Assembly: GCF_029846235.1 (NCBI RefSeq)
Contig: NZ_JARVWP010000010.1
Coordinates: forward strand, 208,388 to 272,387
Source: Bradyrhizobium sp. CER78
GTDB taxonomy: Bacteria > Pseudomonadota > Alphaproteobacteria > Rhizobiales > Xanthobacteraceae
Direction: 5' to 3'
DNA: 64,000 bases
The notes under the pieces were generated by a model. That model made no database searches and had not been told where the DNA came from. It was given only the letters and a program-made list of their open reading frames with translations. Positions 52,706-61,666 of this stretch are shown piece after piece (position 1 is the first letter of the stretch; each line of letters opens with the position of its first letter). The position numbers and the translations under genes are program-made.

Positions 52706-54154
52706 CTAGCCCAGGAGGTTGGCGACGTGCTGGAACCAGACGACGAGCGGTCCCGGAAGATAGATGCCCGCAGTCAGCACCAGCGCGAAATGCGCGAACA
52801 TCGGCAAATAGGACGCCTCCGCCGGCGCCGCACTGCCGCGCGGCTCGCCGAACGCGAGGCTCGTCAAGCGCAGCACGAGCGCGCCGAAGGCGAGCAGCAG
52901 GCCGAAGACCAGCGGGATCGCGAGCAGCGGCTGGCGCGCGAAGGTCGAGCTGACGATGAGAAACTCGCTCATGAAGATGCCGAGCGGCGGCAGACCGGCG
53001 ATTGCGACCACGCCGATCACAAGGCCCCAGCCGAGCGCGGGATGGGTTTCAGTCAGGCCGCGAATATTGGCGATCCGCTGCGTGCCCTTCACCTGGGCAA
53101 TGTGGCCGACCGCGTAGAAGATCCCCGACTTGGTCAGGCTGTGCATCACCATGTGCAGCAGGCCGGCGAAGTTGGCGAGCGGGCCGCCCATCCCGAACGC
53201 AAACACGATGATGCCCATATGCTCGATCGAGGAATAGGCGAACAGCCGTTTGATGTCGCGGCGGCGGTAGAGCATAAAGGCCGCGAACAGCAGCGAGGTC
53301 AGCCCCATCGTCACCATCAGCGGACCAGGTGAAATTGCGTCCGGATTGGCGGCAAGCAGGATCTTGAAGCGGAGCACCGCGTAGAGCGCAACGTTGAGCA
53401 GCAGGCCGGAGAGCACGGCGGAGATCGGGGTTGGGCCCTCGGCATGCGCATCCGGCAGCCAGGCGTGCAGCGGCGCGAGGCCGACCTTCGTTCCGTATCC
53501 GAGCAGCAGGAAGATGAAGGCGACGTTGAGCAATGCCGGATCGAATGCCGCGGCGCGGCTGACCAACACCGTCCAGACCATCGCGTCCTGACCCTCGCCG
53601 GTGACCGGCAGCGCGGCCATGTAGACCAGGATGGTACCAAACAGTGCGAGCGCGATGCCGACGCTGCCGAGGATGAAATACTTCCACGCGGCCTCCAGCG
53701 CCGCGTGGGTCCGGTAGATGCCGACCATCAAGACGGTGGTGAGCGTGGCGATCTCGATCGCGACCCACATCAGCCCGATATTGTTCGACACGAATGCGAG
53801 GTTCATGCCGAACATCATGACCTGATACATGGCATGGTAAAATCGCAGATAACGCGGCGTCAGCCTCCCGGTCTCGAGTTCATGGGCAATGTAGCTCGCG
53901 CTGAACACGCTCGTGGTTAGCCCGACGAAAGTGTTGAGCACGATGAAGACGATGTTGAGATCGTCGACCAGCAGATACTGGCCGGGTTGCGGGCGGGCGA
54001 TGACGAGCAGCGAAAGCGCGGCCAGGAAGGTGCTGAAGCTGGCCAGGATATTGAGCCCCGCGGTCAGCCGATAGCCGGGCAGCGCCGCCAGCACCGCTGC
54101 GGCGCAGATCGGTATCAAGAGAATCCAGGCAACGGCATCCGACGCCGCGTTCAT
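52706..54154 (-). CDS. hyfF: Proton-pumping antiporter-like subunit, HyfF (NuoN/Mrp family)
   Basis: This 482-aa, multi-spanning protein has the antiporter-like core (GTKVGLAPLHAWLPDAHAEGPTPISAVLSGLLL) and conserved membrane lysines (RRDIKRLFAYSSIEHMG, SLTKSGIFYAVG). It overlaps HyfE by ATGA and forms part of the membrane arm that moves protons or sodium. Confidence 0.93.
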   Translation of the reverse strand: MNAASDAVAWILLIPICAAAVLAALPGYRLTAGLNILASFSTFLAALSLLVIARPQPGQYLLVDDLNIVFIVLNTFVGLTTSVFSASYIAHELETGRLTPRYLRFYHAMYQVMMFGMNLAFVSNNIGLMWVAIEIATLTTVLMVGIYRTHAALEAAWKYFILGSVGIALALFGTILVYMAALPVTGEGQDAMVWTVLVSRAAAFDPALLNVAFIFLLLGYGTKVGLAPLHAWLPDAHAEGPTPISAVLSGLLLNVALYAVLRFKILLAANPDAISPGPLMVTMGLTSLLFAAFMLYRRRDIKRLFAYSSIEHMGIIVFAFGMGGPLANFAGLLHMVMHSLTKSGIFYAVGHIAQVKGTQRIANIRGLTETHPALGWGLVIGVVAIAGLPPLGIFMSEFLIVSSTFARQPLLAIPLVFGLLLAFGALVLRLTSLAFGEPRGSAAPAEASYLPMFAHFALVLTAGIYLPGPLVVWFQHVANLLG

Positions 54155-54813
54155 CGCCGCTCCCCTCTGAACTCATCGAGCGCGCCGACATCGACGGTGT
54201 CGAAGCGCTCCCGGATCCGGAACAGGAACACGCCGATGACGATGAACGCGATCAGGATCGAGAAGGCCACGCTGATCTCCACGACCAGCGGCATTCCCTT
54301 GGCGCCGGTCGCGGCCAGCACCAATCCGTTTTCCAGCGACATGAAGCCGACGACCTGGCTGACGGCGTTGCGCCGCGTCACCATGACGAGCAGTCCCAGC
54401 AGCACCACCGACAGCGCGAAGGCGAGGTCTTCCCTCGCCAGCGGATCGGCCGCGCCGGTCACCCGCAGCATCAGCACCATCGAGAGGGCGACCAGCCCCA
54501 TGCCGGCCAGCATGGTCGGGCCGATACCCACTGCGGTCTCGATATCGCGATGGATGCCGAGCTGCTTGACGATCCGATGCAGCGCCACCGGGATGATGAT
54601 CGCCTTGAACACCAGCGCGATGACCGCGGTCACGTAGAGATGCGGTGCGTTCTGGATGAATGCCTGCCAGGCGACGGAGAGCGCGAGCACCACGGCATGG
54701 GCCGCGAAGATGTTCAGCAACGCATACAGGCGATCCTGATACAGCATCATGAAGCTGATCAGCACGAGCCCGCCGGCGAGCAGATGGGCAATGTCGAAGG
54801 CGAGGTTGTGCAT
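54151..54813 (-). CDS. hyfE: Membrane subunit HyfE
   Basis: This 220-aa membrane protein has the HyfE arrangement: N-terminal helices, then a NuoK-like C-terminal part (ENGLVLAATGAKGMPLVVEISVAF). It overlaps HyfC and HyfF by four bases each, so the three are tightly coupled. It is part of the ion-translocating arm. Confidence 0.9.
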   Translation of the reverse strand: MHNLAFDIAHLLAGGLVLISFMMLYQDRLYALLNIFAAHAVVLALSVAWQAFIQNAPHLYVTAVIALVFKAIIIPVALHRIVKQLGIHRDIETAVGIGPTMLAGMGLVALSMVLMLRVTGAADPLAREDLAFALSVVLLGLLVMVTRRNAVSQVVGFMSLENGLVLAATGAKGMPLVVEISVAFSILIAFIVIGVFLFRIRERFDTVDVGALDEFRGERR

Positions 54814-55769
54814 CAGAAGCCCCGCGACACGAACCGGAGAAGCGTACCGAGCAGGCCGAGCATGAGGGCGGCGCCGAGGAACTCGGGAACACGGAAAACC
54901 CGCACCTTCGCCGTCGCGGTCTCGAACACCGCAAGAAGGAAGCTTGCGATCACGAGCTTGAGGATGTAGGCGGCGACGCTCACGAGGTACGACAGCGGGC
55001 CCGCTCCTTCGGTGGTGATCTGCCAGGGAAAGAACACGCAGATGATCAGGGAGACGTAGAGCTGGAGCTTGAGAAAGGCGCCGAACTCGATCATGGCAAG
55101 ATGGCGTCCGGAATATTCCAGGATCATCGCCTCGTGCACCATGGTCAGCTCCAGATGCGTCGCCGGGTTGTCGATCGGAATGCGGGCGTTTTCGGCGAGC
55201 GCCACCATGATGAGGGCGATCATCGCCATGCCGAGCGAGACGCGCAGGCCCACTTCAGATGACGCCATGAAGGTCGCGACCGTCGACAGCTGGGTCGAGC
55301 CGGCAATCAGCGCGACGCAGAACACCATCAACAGCATGGCCGGTTCGGCCAAAGCGGCGATCATCACCTCGCGGCTGGAGCCGATGCCGCCGAAGCTGGT
55401 GCCGACATCCATGCCGGCAAGCGCGAGGAAGAAGCGCGCGCTGCCGAGCAAGGCGACGATCGCGATCAGGTCGGCGCTCCAGTTGAACTCAAGGCCGGTG
55501 GCAAATGTCGGGACCAGTGCCGCGGCGACCCAGATCGCGGCGAACGTGATGTAGGGCGTGACGCGGAACAGCCAGGACGCGTTTTCGGCGAGCACGACTT
55601 CCTTGCGGAGCAGCCGCAGCAGATCGCGGTACGGCTGGAGGATCGATGGTCCTTTGCGGCGTAGTAGGCGAGCCTTCATCTTGCGCACGACGCCGGTCAG
55701 GAGCGGCGCGAGCAGCAGAACAAGCGTCATCTGGCCCAGTTGAACGAGGATGTCCGAGATCACGACCAT
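54813..55769 (-). CDS. hyfC: Membrane subunit HyfC/HycD (NuoH family)
   Basis: The ATG at 55769 overlaps the HyfB stop by 10 bases. The 318-aa protein has the NuoH-type loops RRKGPSILQPYRDLLRLLRKE and ARIPIDNPATHLELTMVHEAMILEYSGR, which link the peripheral redox module to the membrane arm and help form the quinone or coupling site. Confidence 0.94.
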   Translation of the reverse strand: MVVISDILVQLGQMTLVLLLAPLLTGVVRKMKARLLRRKGPSILQPYRDLLRLLRKEVVLAENASWLFRVTPYITFAAIWVAAALVPTFATGLEFNWSADLIAIVALLGSARFFLALAGMDVGTSFGGIGSSREVMIAALAEPAMLLMVFCVALIAGSTQLSTVATFMASSEVGLRVSLGMAMIALIMVALAENARIPIDNPATHLELTMVHEAMILEYSGRHLAMIEFGAFLKLQLYVSLIICVFFPWQITTEGAGPLSYLVSVAAYILKLVIASFLLAVFETATAKVRVFRVPEFLGAALMLGLLGTLLRFVSRGF

Positions 55770-57775
55770 ATCGCGAGCGCCAGCAGCAATGTGACGAGGG
55801 TTGCGAAGACCAGGCTGAGATAGCGGCGGATGGTGAGGAACTGGAGCTGGTTCAGCCGATCGGCAAAGAACCACACCGTTTCAGTCACCGGCGTATAGAG
55901 CCGCTCCCAGACCGGATCGTGCATGTCGATCCTGAGGCGGGCTGGCCGCAGGTCACCCGGCGGCGGCATGTCGACGTGTTCGCTGGCCTGGAAGATCAAC
56001 GTGCCGAACACGCGGCGGATCGGCTGTACGAAGCTTACTCCGGAATATTGCGCCGCCGGAGCCGGATCGGTGAAGCCGCAACCCCAGGCGGGCCCGCGCC
56101 TGATCGCGCGCGATGCAAAGCGATGGATGAAATACACGGCAAGCGATGCCGCAGCCGTGATGAAGATGAAGACGAGCAATCCGTTGTAGGAGCTGCGGCT
56201 CTCCTCGATCGGAACGATCGAAAGCCAGGCGTCGCTCGCCTGTACCGGCATGCGGTGGCCGATCACCGCCATTGCGACGGGCGAGAGCGCGTCGATCACC
56301 AGGCCCGGCAGAATTCCGGCAAGGAAGCACAGCGCGGCAAGGCCAATCATCGCGGCGAGGCAATAGCGATCGACCTCGCCGGCGGCCTCAGCGGCCGGAC
56401 TTCGCGCGCGGCCAAGGAAGGTGATCCCGAAGGCCTTGACGAAGCATGCGGCCGCGAGTGCTGCCGCCAGCGCCAGCAATGCGCCGACTGCGGGCACCAT
56501 GATCTTCAGCATCCATTGTGGCAGATCGGGGCTCTGCAGGACCGCCTGAAACATCAGCCATTCCGATACGAACCCGTTGAACGGCGGAAGCGCCGATATC
56601 GCAACGCAGCCGACGAGAAAGACGAAGCTCGTAAGCGGCATGCGGTGGATCAGGCCGCCCAGTCTCTCCATGTCGCGTTCGCCGGTCGACGTCAGCACTG
56701 CACCCGCGCCGAAGAACAGCAGGCTCTTGAAGAACGAATGGTTGAGGACATGGAACAGTGCGGCTGTGAAGGCGAGCGCTGCCGCCAGGCCGTAGCCGTT
56801 CGCCTGAAACGCCAATGCGAGGCCGAGGCTCGCGAACACGACGCCGATATTCTCGATCGTGCTGTAGGCGAGCAGGCGCTTGAGATCCTTCTCCATCAGC
56901 GCATAAAGGATCCCCATCACGGCGGTCACTCCGCCGAGAATGAGAACGACGACACCCGCCGACCAGCTTGGCGGTCCGAGCAGATCGAACACGACGCGGA
57001 TGAACCCGTAGACCGCAACCTTCGTCATCACGCCGCTCATCAGCGCCGAGACATGGCTCGGGGCCGCGGGGTGAGCGAGCGGCAGCCACACATGCAGCGG
57101 GACCAGGCCGGCCTTCGACCCGGCGCCGAGCAGCATCAGCGCAAGCACCAGCGCGGCTTCGGACGGCGTGTGCTGGATGCCGCGCATGGCCGCAAAACTG
57201 TAGCTGCCGCCGGCTCCCGACAGCAGGCCAAACGCAAGCAGCAGGGCCAGGGTCCCGAAACTTGCCATCACGAGATAGACGTAGCCCGCCCGCGCATTGT
57301 CTGCTTCACGGTGGTGCGACATCACGAGCGCCCACGACGCGAGCGACATGAATTCCCAGCACAGCAGATAGGTGAACGCGTCGTCGGCAAGCACAACGAG
57401 GTTCATCCCGGCGAGGAACGCCGGAAAGAACGGAAGGACGCGATGCGGCGTCGATTCGTGGCTGCCGTAGCCGAGTCCATACAGGCTTGCGGCCGCGCCG
57501 CCGAGATTGACCACCGCGAGAAAGAATGCGGCGAGCGCATCGAGCCGGAAATGCGAGCCCAGCCAAGGCAGGCCGACCGGCAATATCAGTTCCGTCGCGT
57601 TGCTGTGGGCGATCAGCGAGAGCAATGCCCCGGCCAGCGCGATCGCCGAAATCGCAAAGGTCGCGCCGTAGACGATGGCTGTCGATCGGCGTGATCGGCT
57701 CGTGGCAATCGCGAGAACGGTCGTCGCCAGCAGCGCGGCTACACACCAGAGCTGCTGGGCGACCGTTGAGATCAC
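55760..57775 (-). CDS. hyfB: Antiporter-like subunit HyfB (NuoL family)
   Basis: The GTG at 57775 overlaps the XRE stop as GTGA, so translation is probably coupled. The 671-aa protein carries the NuoL/Mrp core (GSKAGLVPLHVWLPLAHPAAPSHVSALMSGVMTKVAVYG) and MEKDLKRLLAYSTIENIGVVFA, with a C-terminal lateral region. It is the largest pump-like subunit of the complex. Confidence 0.93.
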   Translation of the reverse strand: MISTVAQQLWCVAALLATTVLAIATSRSRRSTAIVYGATFAISAIALAGALLSLIAHSNATELILPVGLPWLGSHFRLDALAAFFLAVVNLGGAAASLYGLGYGSHESTPHRVLPFFPAFLAGMNLVVLADDAFTYLLCWEFMSLASWALVMSHHREADNARAGYVYLVMASFGTLALLLAFGLLSGAGGSYSFAAMRGIQHTPSEAALVLALMLLGAGSKAGLVPLHVWLPLAHPAAPSHVSALMSGVMTKVAVYGFIRVVFDLLGPPSWSAGVVVLILGGVTAVMGILYALMEKDLKRLLAYSTIENIGVVFASLGLALAFQANGYGLAAALAFTAALFHVLNHSFFKSLLFFGAGAVLTSTGERDMERLGGLIHRMPLTSFVFLVGCVAISALPPFNGFVSEWLMFQAVLQSPDLPQWMLKIMVPAVGALLALAAALAAACFVKAFGITFLGRARSPAAEAAGEVDRYCLAAMIGLAALCFLAGILPGLVIDALSPVAMAVIGHRMPVQASDAWLSIVPIEESRSSYNGLLVFIFITAAASLAVYFIHRFASRAIRRGPAWGCGFTDPAPAAQYSGVSFVQPIRRVFGTLIFQASEHVDMPPPGDLRPARLRIDMHDPVWERLYTPVTETVWFFADRLNQLQFLTIRRYLSLVFATLVTLLLALAIWS

Positions 57776-58044
57776 GTCTGCACCTTCGGTGAGCCTGATC
57801 CGGCCTTCAATCGCACGCCGCGGCCGCCGCCGCTGCTGACGGCGCCCTCGTTGATGACCTCGACGCCGGCCGCACCGAGCGCGTCGATCAGTTTCACGAG
57901 CGAGTCGACATTGCCTCGAATGGTGCCCTCGCTCGCTTCCATGCGCTGGATGGTCGGCACGGAGAGCCCGGACAACTCGGCGAGCTGCCGCTGGTCGATG
58001 CCAAGCAAGGCTCTTGCAGCCCGAAGCTGCGCTGCAGTGATCAT
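57772..58044 (-). CDS. XRE-family transcriptional regulator heading the Hyf-like operon
   Basis: The 90-aa product is a single helix-turn-helix domain (AAQLRAARALLGIDQRQLAELSGLSVPTIQRME) with a short glycine-rich tail. It overlaps the hyfB start by four bases, so it is the first gene of the operon and probably autoregulates it, perhaps through the inverted repeat at 58125-58143. Confidence 0.9.
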   Translation of the reverse strand: MITAAQLRAARALLGIDQRQLAELSGLSVPTIQRMEASEGTIRGNVDSLVKLIDALGAAGVEVINEGAVSSGGGRGVRLKAGSGSPKVQT

Positions 58045-58124
58045 CGATCGGGCCGTCGGTTGGGATTCGGGTCTAGTTGAGTGTCATTTATGCATATTGA
58101 GTAGTGATGTTACAAGGCCAATAA

Positions 58125-58143
58125 ATGATGTTTTATACATCAT
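58125..58143. promoter_or_regulatory. Inverted repeat upstream of the XRE-Hyf operon
   Basis: ATGATG-TTTTATA-CATCAT is an AT-rich 19-base palindrome about 80 bases before the XRE start, in a region rich in promoter-like sequence. A related half-site, TGATGTTACAA, lies 19 bases nearer the gene. It is the likely operator of the XRE protein. Confidence 0.45.
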
Positions 58144-58205
58144 AACGAGCAAGGGCTGTCGGCGCGATCGATGCCGCGTACCGGCAACGCAGCGCTGTTG
58201 GGTGC

Positions 58206-59105
58206 TCAGTCGGAGATTTTTCGATAGACGGCTGCGGCGCGGCGCAGCAGCTGGCTCTTGCGCTTCCGCTCGTGCACGCGCTGGTGCTTGGCCTTGCGCT
58301 CCTGGGCACGCTGCGCGAGGGCATCGGCACTTTCGAGCAGCGCGCGGCGCACCTCGTCGTCGTTCAGCTCGCCGAGCAGCTGCTGTCCCTTGCGCAAATG
58401 CTTCAGCACGTTCCGCCAGGACGCGTAGACGTCGGCAGGCAAGCCGCCCTCCGAGAACTCGATGGCGTAGCGCAGCCGCTTGCTGGCGAGCCGGACGCGG
58501 TGGCGCTTGTTCTTGCCCATGCCTTGCAGCCCGCGGCTCCTGTGGCACAGTTTGCCATGCCACCGCGCCAGCCGGCGGGCGTGAAACACCGCGACCGGTA
58601 CCGCCCGCCGCTGCGCGGCGCGGCGGCTCTGCCGCGTGGTCCACGGGCCGCTGCCGACCCAGTCCCACATGCCGTCGAACCATTGCCAATAACGGTCGCT
58701 TTGCAACGCCTCCTTGAGGGCGTCGAACGCGTCGGTTCGCGCTGTCTGGAGCATGCGCTCCTCAGGCAAGCCCTTGCTGTTCGCGATCGCGACGTCGAGA
58801 TCGCGCATTGCGCCGAGATGGGCGCCCAGCCATTTCAGCTCGGATTTCAGTCGCGTCCATTCGCTGTCGGCCACCATCGGGCCGTAGAAGGCGACCGCCG
58901 CCTTGAGCCGCGTCAGTGCGATCCGGGTCCCGTGCAGCGCGGCGGAATTGCCGGAGCTCAGGGCCTCGTGATTGGTCGCGACTTCCTCGAGGCATTCCGA
59001 CAGGATCAGGCGAAACGCGGTCTCACAACGCATGGCCTGGCTGAGGTGGCGCGGCCGCTTCGGGCGGGCAACGCGCTCCCGGTCCGGACTGGCCGCTGAC
59101 GTCAT
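58206..59105 (-). CDS. CHAD-domain protein
   Basis: The ATG at 59105 follows GGGAG. The 299-aa protein is a CHAD domain: helical, with conserved His and basic residues (HGTRIALTRLKAAVAFY, HRVRLASKRLRYAIEF). CHAD domains bind inorganic polyphosphate and often target proteins to polyphosphate granules. The gene is a lone minus-strand unit between the XRE-Hyf operon and the MarR gene. Confidence 0.9.
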   Translation of the reverse strand: MTSAASPDRERVARPKRPRHLSQAMRCETAFRLILSECLEEVATNHEALSSGNSAALHGTRIALTRLKAAVAFYGPMVADSEWTRLKSELKWLGAHLGAMRDLDVAIANSKGLPEERMLQTARTDAFDALKEALQSDRYWQWFDGMWDWVGSGPWTTRQSRRAAQRRAVPVAVFHARRLARWHGKLCHRSRGLQGMGKNKRHRVRLASKRLRYAIEFSEGGLPADVYASWRNVLKHLRKGQQLLGELNDDEVRRALLESADALAQRAQERKAKHQRVHERKRKSQLLRRAAAVYRKISD

Positions 59106-59290
59106 GACACTCCCGTGGTGCCGCCGAAGCCGCAAAGCAAGACAGGGCTCCCCGGGCGGAAGATTTCCCGTTTGATCGTTGCCGATCAAGGCTTTTCTGC
59201 TGGCCGGCAGTGCAGCGATCAGGCGGCGCGATCAAAATGTCGCAATCCGACCCGGTCGAGAGGGCGCGTTCCCGTCAATCTCGATCCAAA

Positions 59291-59334
59291 ATATTTCGCG
59301 TACGAAATATCTTGATATTTCGCGCACGAAATAT
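59291..59334. promoter_or_regulatory. Tandem MarR-type operators
   Basis: ATATTTCG-CGTA-CGAAATAT (59291-59310) and ATATTTCG-CGCA-CGAAATAT (59315-59334) are two nearly identical perfect-arm palindromes, centres 24 bases apart. They end 11 bases before the MarR start, so they overlap its promoter and ribosome site. Autorepression is expected. Confidence 0.85.
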
Positions 59335-59345
59335 ATAACGACGGG

Positions 59346-59780
59346 ATGAAAGCGGAACACCGGCTGATCTTTCTCCTGACCGTGGCCTATCGGCGGCTGC
59401 AACGCGCCATCGATCAGGAGACGGCTGCGCACGATCTGACGTCGGCGCAGGCGGGTGTGCTGTTCTTCCTCGGCCGCAATGACGGCGCGCTGATCGGCGA
59501 CGTCTCGCAGGCGCTCGACATCGTGCCGTCGGCGATGACCGGGCTCGCCGACCGGATGGAACGTGCGGGCCTTGTGAAGCGACGGCGCGACGGTGAGGAC
59601 GGGCGCAGCCAGCGACTCCATCTGACCGCGGCGGGGCAGGAACTCGGCAAGCGCGCCGCGACGCGCACCAGGGTGATCAACAACCGCCTGATGGACGGGT
59701 TCTCGGAAGCCGAGATCGACGTGGTGTCGCGTTGGCTGACCAGCCTGCAGGACAAGTTTCCGAAGGACAAAGGCGTCTAG
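59346..59780 (+). CDS. MarR-family transcriptional regulator
   Basis: This 144-aa protein has the MarR winged helix (LTSAQAGVLFFLGRND, VPSAMTGLADRMERAGLVKRRRDGEDGRSQRLHLT), including the wing DGRS. The start lies only 11 bases after the second operator. It precedes a crotonase and may repress it together with itself. The ligand is unknown. Confidence 0.94.
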   Translation: MKAEHRLIFLLTVAYRRLQRAIDQETAAHDLTSAQAGVLFFLGRNDGALIGDVSQALDIVPSAMTGLADRMERAGLVKRRRDGEDGRSQRLHLTAAGQELGKRAATRTRVINNRLMDGFSEAEIDVVSRWLTSLQDKFPKDKGV

Positions 59781-59782
59781 AG

Positions 59783-59831
59783 CATGATCCGGAAAAGTGC
59801 GAAGCGGTTTTCCGAAAAGATCATGCTCAAA
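59783..59831. repeat. Palindromic intergenic element, copy 2
   Basis: The same 49-base element as copy 3, with the central stem GC-GAA-GC. It lies between the MarR and crotonase genes. Confidence 0.9.
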
Positions 59832-59895
59832 TCGAAGGACCAGTTCGAGCGTTTTCAAGCGAAGCGGGTACGAGTAGCAATCAAAGGAGTGAGAC

Positions 59896-60663
59896 ATGAG
59901 TGACGTGGTCGTAGCGCTGGACGGTGGCGTTCTCACCGTGACGATGGCGCGTCCGGACAAGAAGAACGCGATCACCAACGCGATGTATGGCGCGATGGCC
60001 GACGCGCTCGAGCGCGCGGAAGGCGATTCCGCGATCCGCGCCGTGCTGCTGCAGGGCGACGGCGACAGCTTCACCGCAGGCAACGATCTCGCCGATTTCG
60101 CGGCGGTGTCGCGCGGCGTGCAGGGCGAGCGTCATGTGACGCGCTTCCTTAGCTGTCTTGCCAAGGCGACGCGGCCGTTGGTTGCCGCCGTGCAGGGCAA
60201 TGCAGTCGGCATCGGCACCACCATGCTGCTGCATTGCGACCTCGTCTATCTCGCGCCGACCGCGCGGCTGATCACGCCGTTCGTCAACCTGGCGCTGGTG
60301 CCGGAGGCGGCCTCGACCTATCTGCTACCGCAGCGCATCGGCTATGCGCGGGCCTATGCGATGTTCGCGCTCGGCGAGCCCGTCGAGGCGGAGACTGCGG
60401 TTTCCATCGGCCTCGCCAATGCCGTGGTGCCGCTCGCGGATCTCCGCGCCAAGGCCCGCGCTGCCGCCGACGCACTGGCCAAGCGGCCGTTCGGCTCGCT
60501 CCAGCACACCAAGGCGTTGATGCGCGATCCCGCTGGGATCAGCGCGCAAATGGCGCGCGAGGGCAAGATCTTCCAGGAGCGGCTGATGAGCGCCGAAGCG
60601 CGCGAGGCCTTCGCCGCCTTTGCCGAGCGGCGCCAGCCGGATTTCTCGAAGATCACTGGCTAG
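59896..60663 (+). CDS. Crotonase-family protein with isomerase-type active site
   Basis: This 255-aa crotonase lacks both hydratase glutamates: the first position reads IGTTML (Thr) and the second TPFVNL (Phe/Val). It has Glu137 in VPEAASTYLLP, the place used by delta3,delta2-enoyl-CoA isomerases (ECI2 type). It is therefore more likely an isomerase than a hydratase. It lies 115 bases after the MarR gene and may be in its regulon. Confidence 0.88.
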   Translation: MSDVVVALDGGVLTVTMARPDKKNAITNAMYGAMADALERAEGDSAIRAVLLQGDGDSFTAGNDLADFAAVSRGVQGERHVTRFLSCLAKATRPLVAAVQGNAVGIGTTMLLHCDLVYLAPTARLITPFVNLALVPEAASTYLLPQRIGYARAYAMFALGEPVEAETAVSIGLANAVVPLADLRAKARAAADALAKRPFGSLQHTKALMRDPAGISAQMAREGKIFQERLMSAEAREAFAAFAERRQPDFSKITG

Positions 60664-60775
60664 GCTCGGGACTTGGGGCCGTCACGCGCGGGCGGCCCCA
60701 TCGCTTTGGGGTTGACGGCTTCGCCGGCATCGAACATCTCGTGTCAGGGCACAGCGCAACCCGGCGAGGCGAGGC

Positions 60776-61666
60776 ATGAGCGACAGTCACACGCTGCGCG
60801 GCGATGGAATCGCCGCAACCATCCTGGCCCACGGCGCCGAATTGTCGTCGCTCAGGAATGCCGAAGGCATGGAACTGTTGTGGCAGGCCGGTCCGCAATG
60901 GCCGCGCCATGCGCCGATCCTGTTCCCGATCGTCGGCCGGCTGAAAAACGACACGCTTCTCCACAACGGTAGAGCCTATCCGATGACTCAGCACGGCTTT
61001 GCGCGGGACCATCGCTTTGCCTGGCTGGAGCAGGGGCCGCGATCCTGCAAGCTAGCGCTGTCAGACGATGCGGAAACGTGGGCGCGCTATCCTTTCGCGT
61101 TCAGGCTAGAGGTTACCTACGCCATTGATGGCGCCGATCTCGAGGTCGGCTTCGAGATCATCAACAGCGGCGACGAGATGCTGCCCGCCTCGCTCGGCGG
61201 TCATCCCGCGTTCAATTGGCCGCTGGTGCCGGGGCTTCCGAAGGAGGCTTACACGCTGACCTTCGGCAAGACTGAACCCGCGCCGATCCGGCGGTTGAAG
61301 GATGGATTGATGCGGCCGCAGCCTGAACCCAATCCGGTCAAGGGCAGAACGCTTGCGCTGTTGGAGGAGCTGTTCGATGACGACGCGATGGTCTTCGATC
61401 AGATTGCAAGTGCATCGATCCTCTTCACGGCGACACTGGGCCCGGCAGCAGCCACGCAAGGCCCGGCGATCGAAATCTCCTGGCGCGGCTTCCGCGAGCT
61501 TGGCGTCTGGTCGAAGGTTGGCGGGGCTCCGTTTCTCTGCATCGAGCCATGGCACGGTTTTGCCAGCCCTGCGCAGTTCGATGGCGAGTTTGCCGACAAG
61601 CCCGGCTTGATGCACATCGCTCCGGGCAGCCGGAAATCCCTGAGCTATCGGATTCGCGTGAGCTGA
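60776..61666 (+). CDS. Aldose 1-epimerase-family protein
   Basis: The 296-aa protein has the galactose-mutarotase-like beta-sandwich: HGFARDHRFAWLEQ with the conserved His and GGHPAFNWPLV with the second His. The C-terminal part ends with FLCIEPWHGFASP, where the Glu is the usual catalytic base. It fits the YeaD/'aldose 1-epimerase' group acting on sugars or hexose 6-phosphates. Its stop directly abuts that of the minus-strand gene at 61667. Confidence 0.92.
   Translation: MSDSHTLRGDGIAATILAHGAELSSLRNAEGMELLWQAGPQWPRHAPILFPIVGRLKNDTLLHNGRAYPMTQHGFARDHRFAWLEQGPRSCKLALSDDAETWARYPFAFRLEVTYAIDGADLEVGFEIINSGDEMLPASLGGHPAFNWPLVPGLPKEAYTLTFGKTEPAPIRRLKDGLMRPQPEPNPVKGRTLALLEELFDDDAMVFDQIASASILFTATLGPAAATQGPAIEISWRGFRELGVWSKVGGAPFLCIEPWHGFASPAQFDGEFADKPGLMHIAPGSRKSLSYRIRVS

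Noticed and set aside
51275..53332. 685-aa plus-strand open frame across the Hyf-like genes
   Set aside because: It is antisense to two well-supported membrane-complex genes; the Arg/His-rich product is a GC-skew artefact.
55646..57694. 682-aa plus-strand open frame opposite hyfB
   Set aside because: Antisense shadow of the NuoL-like gene; the composition is rich in Arg, Gln and Glu with no motif.
50630..57775. Calling the Hyf-like operon a NiFe hydrogenase-4
   Set aside because: The L1 cysteines of the large subunit are serines, the C-terminal cysteine spacing is wrong, and no maturation or formate dehydrogenase gene is present.
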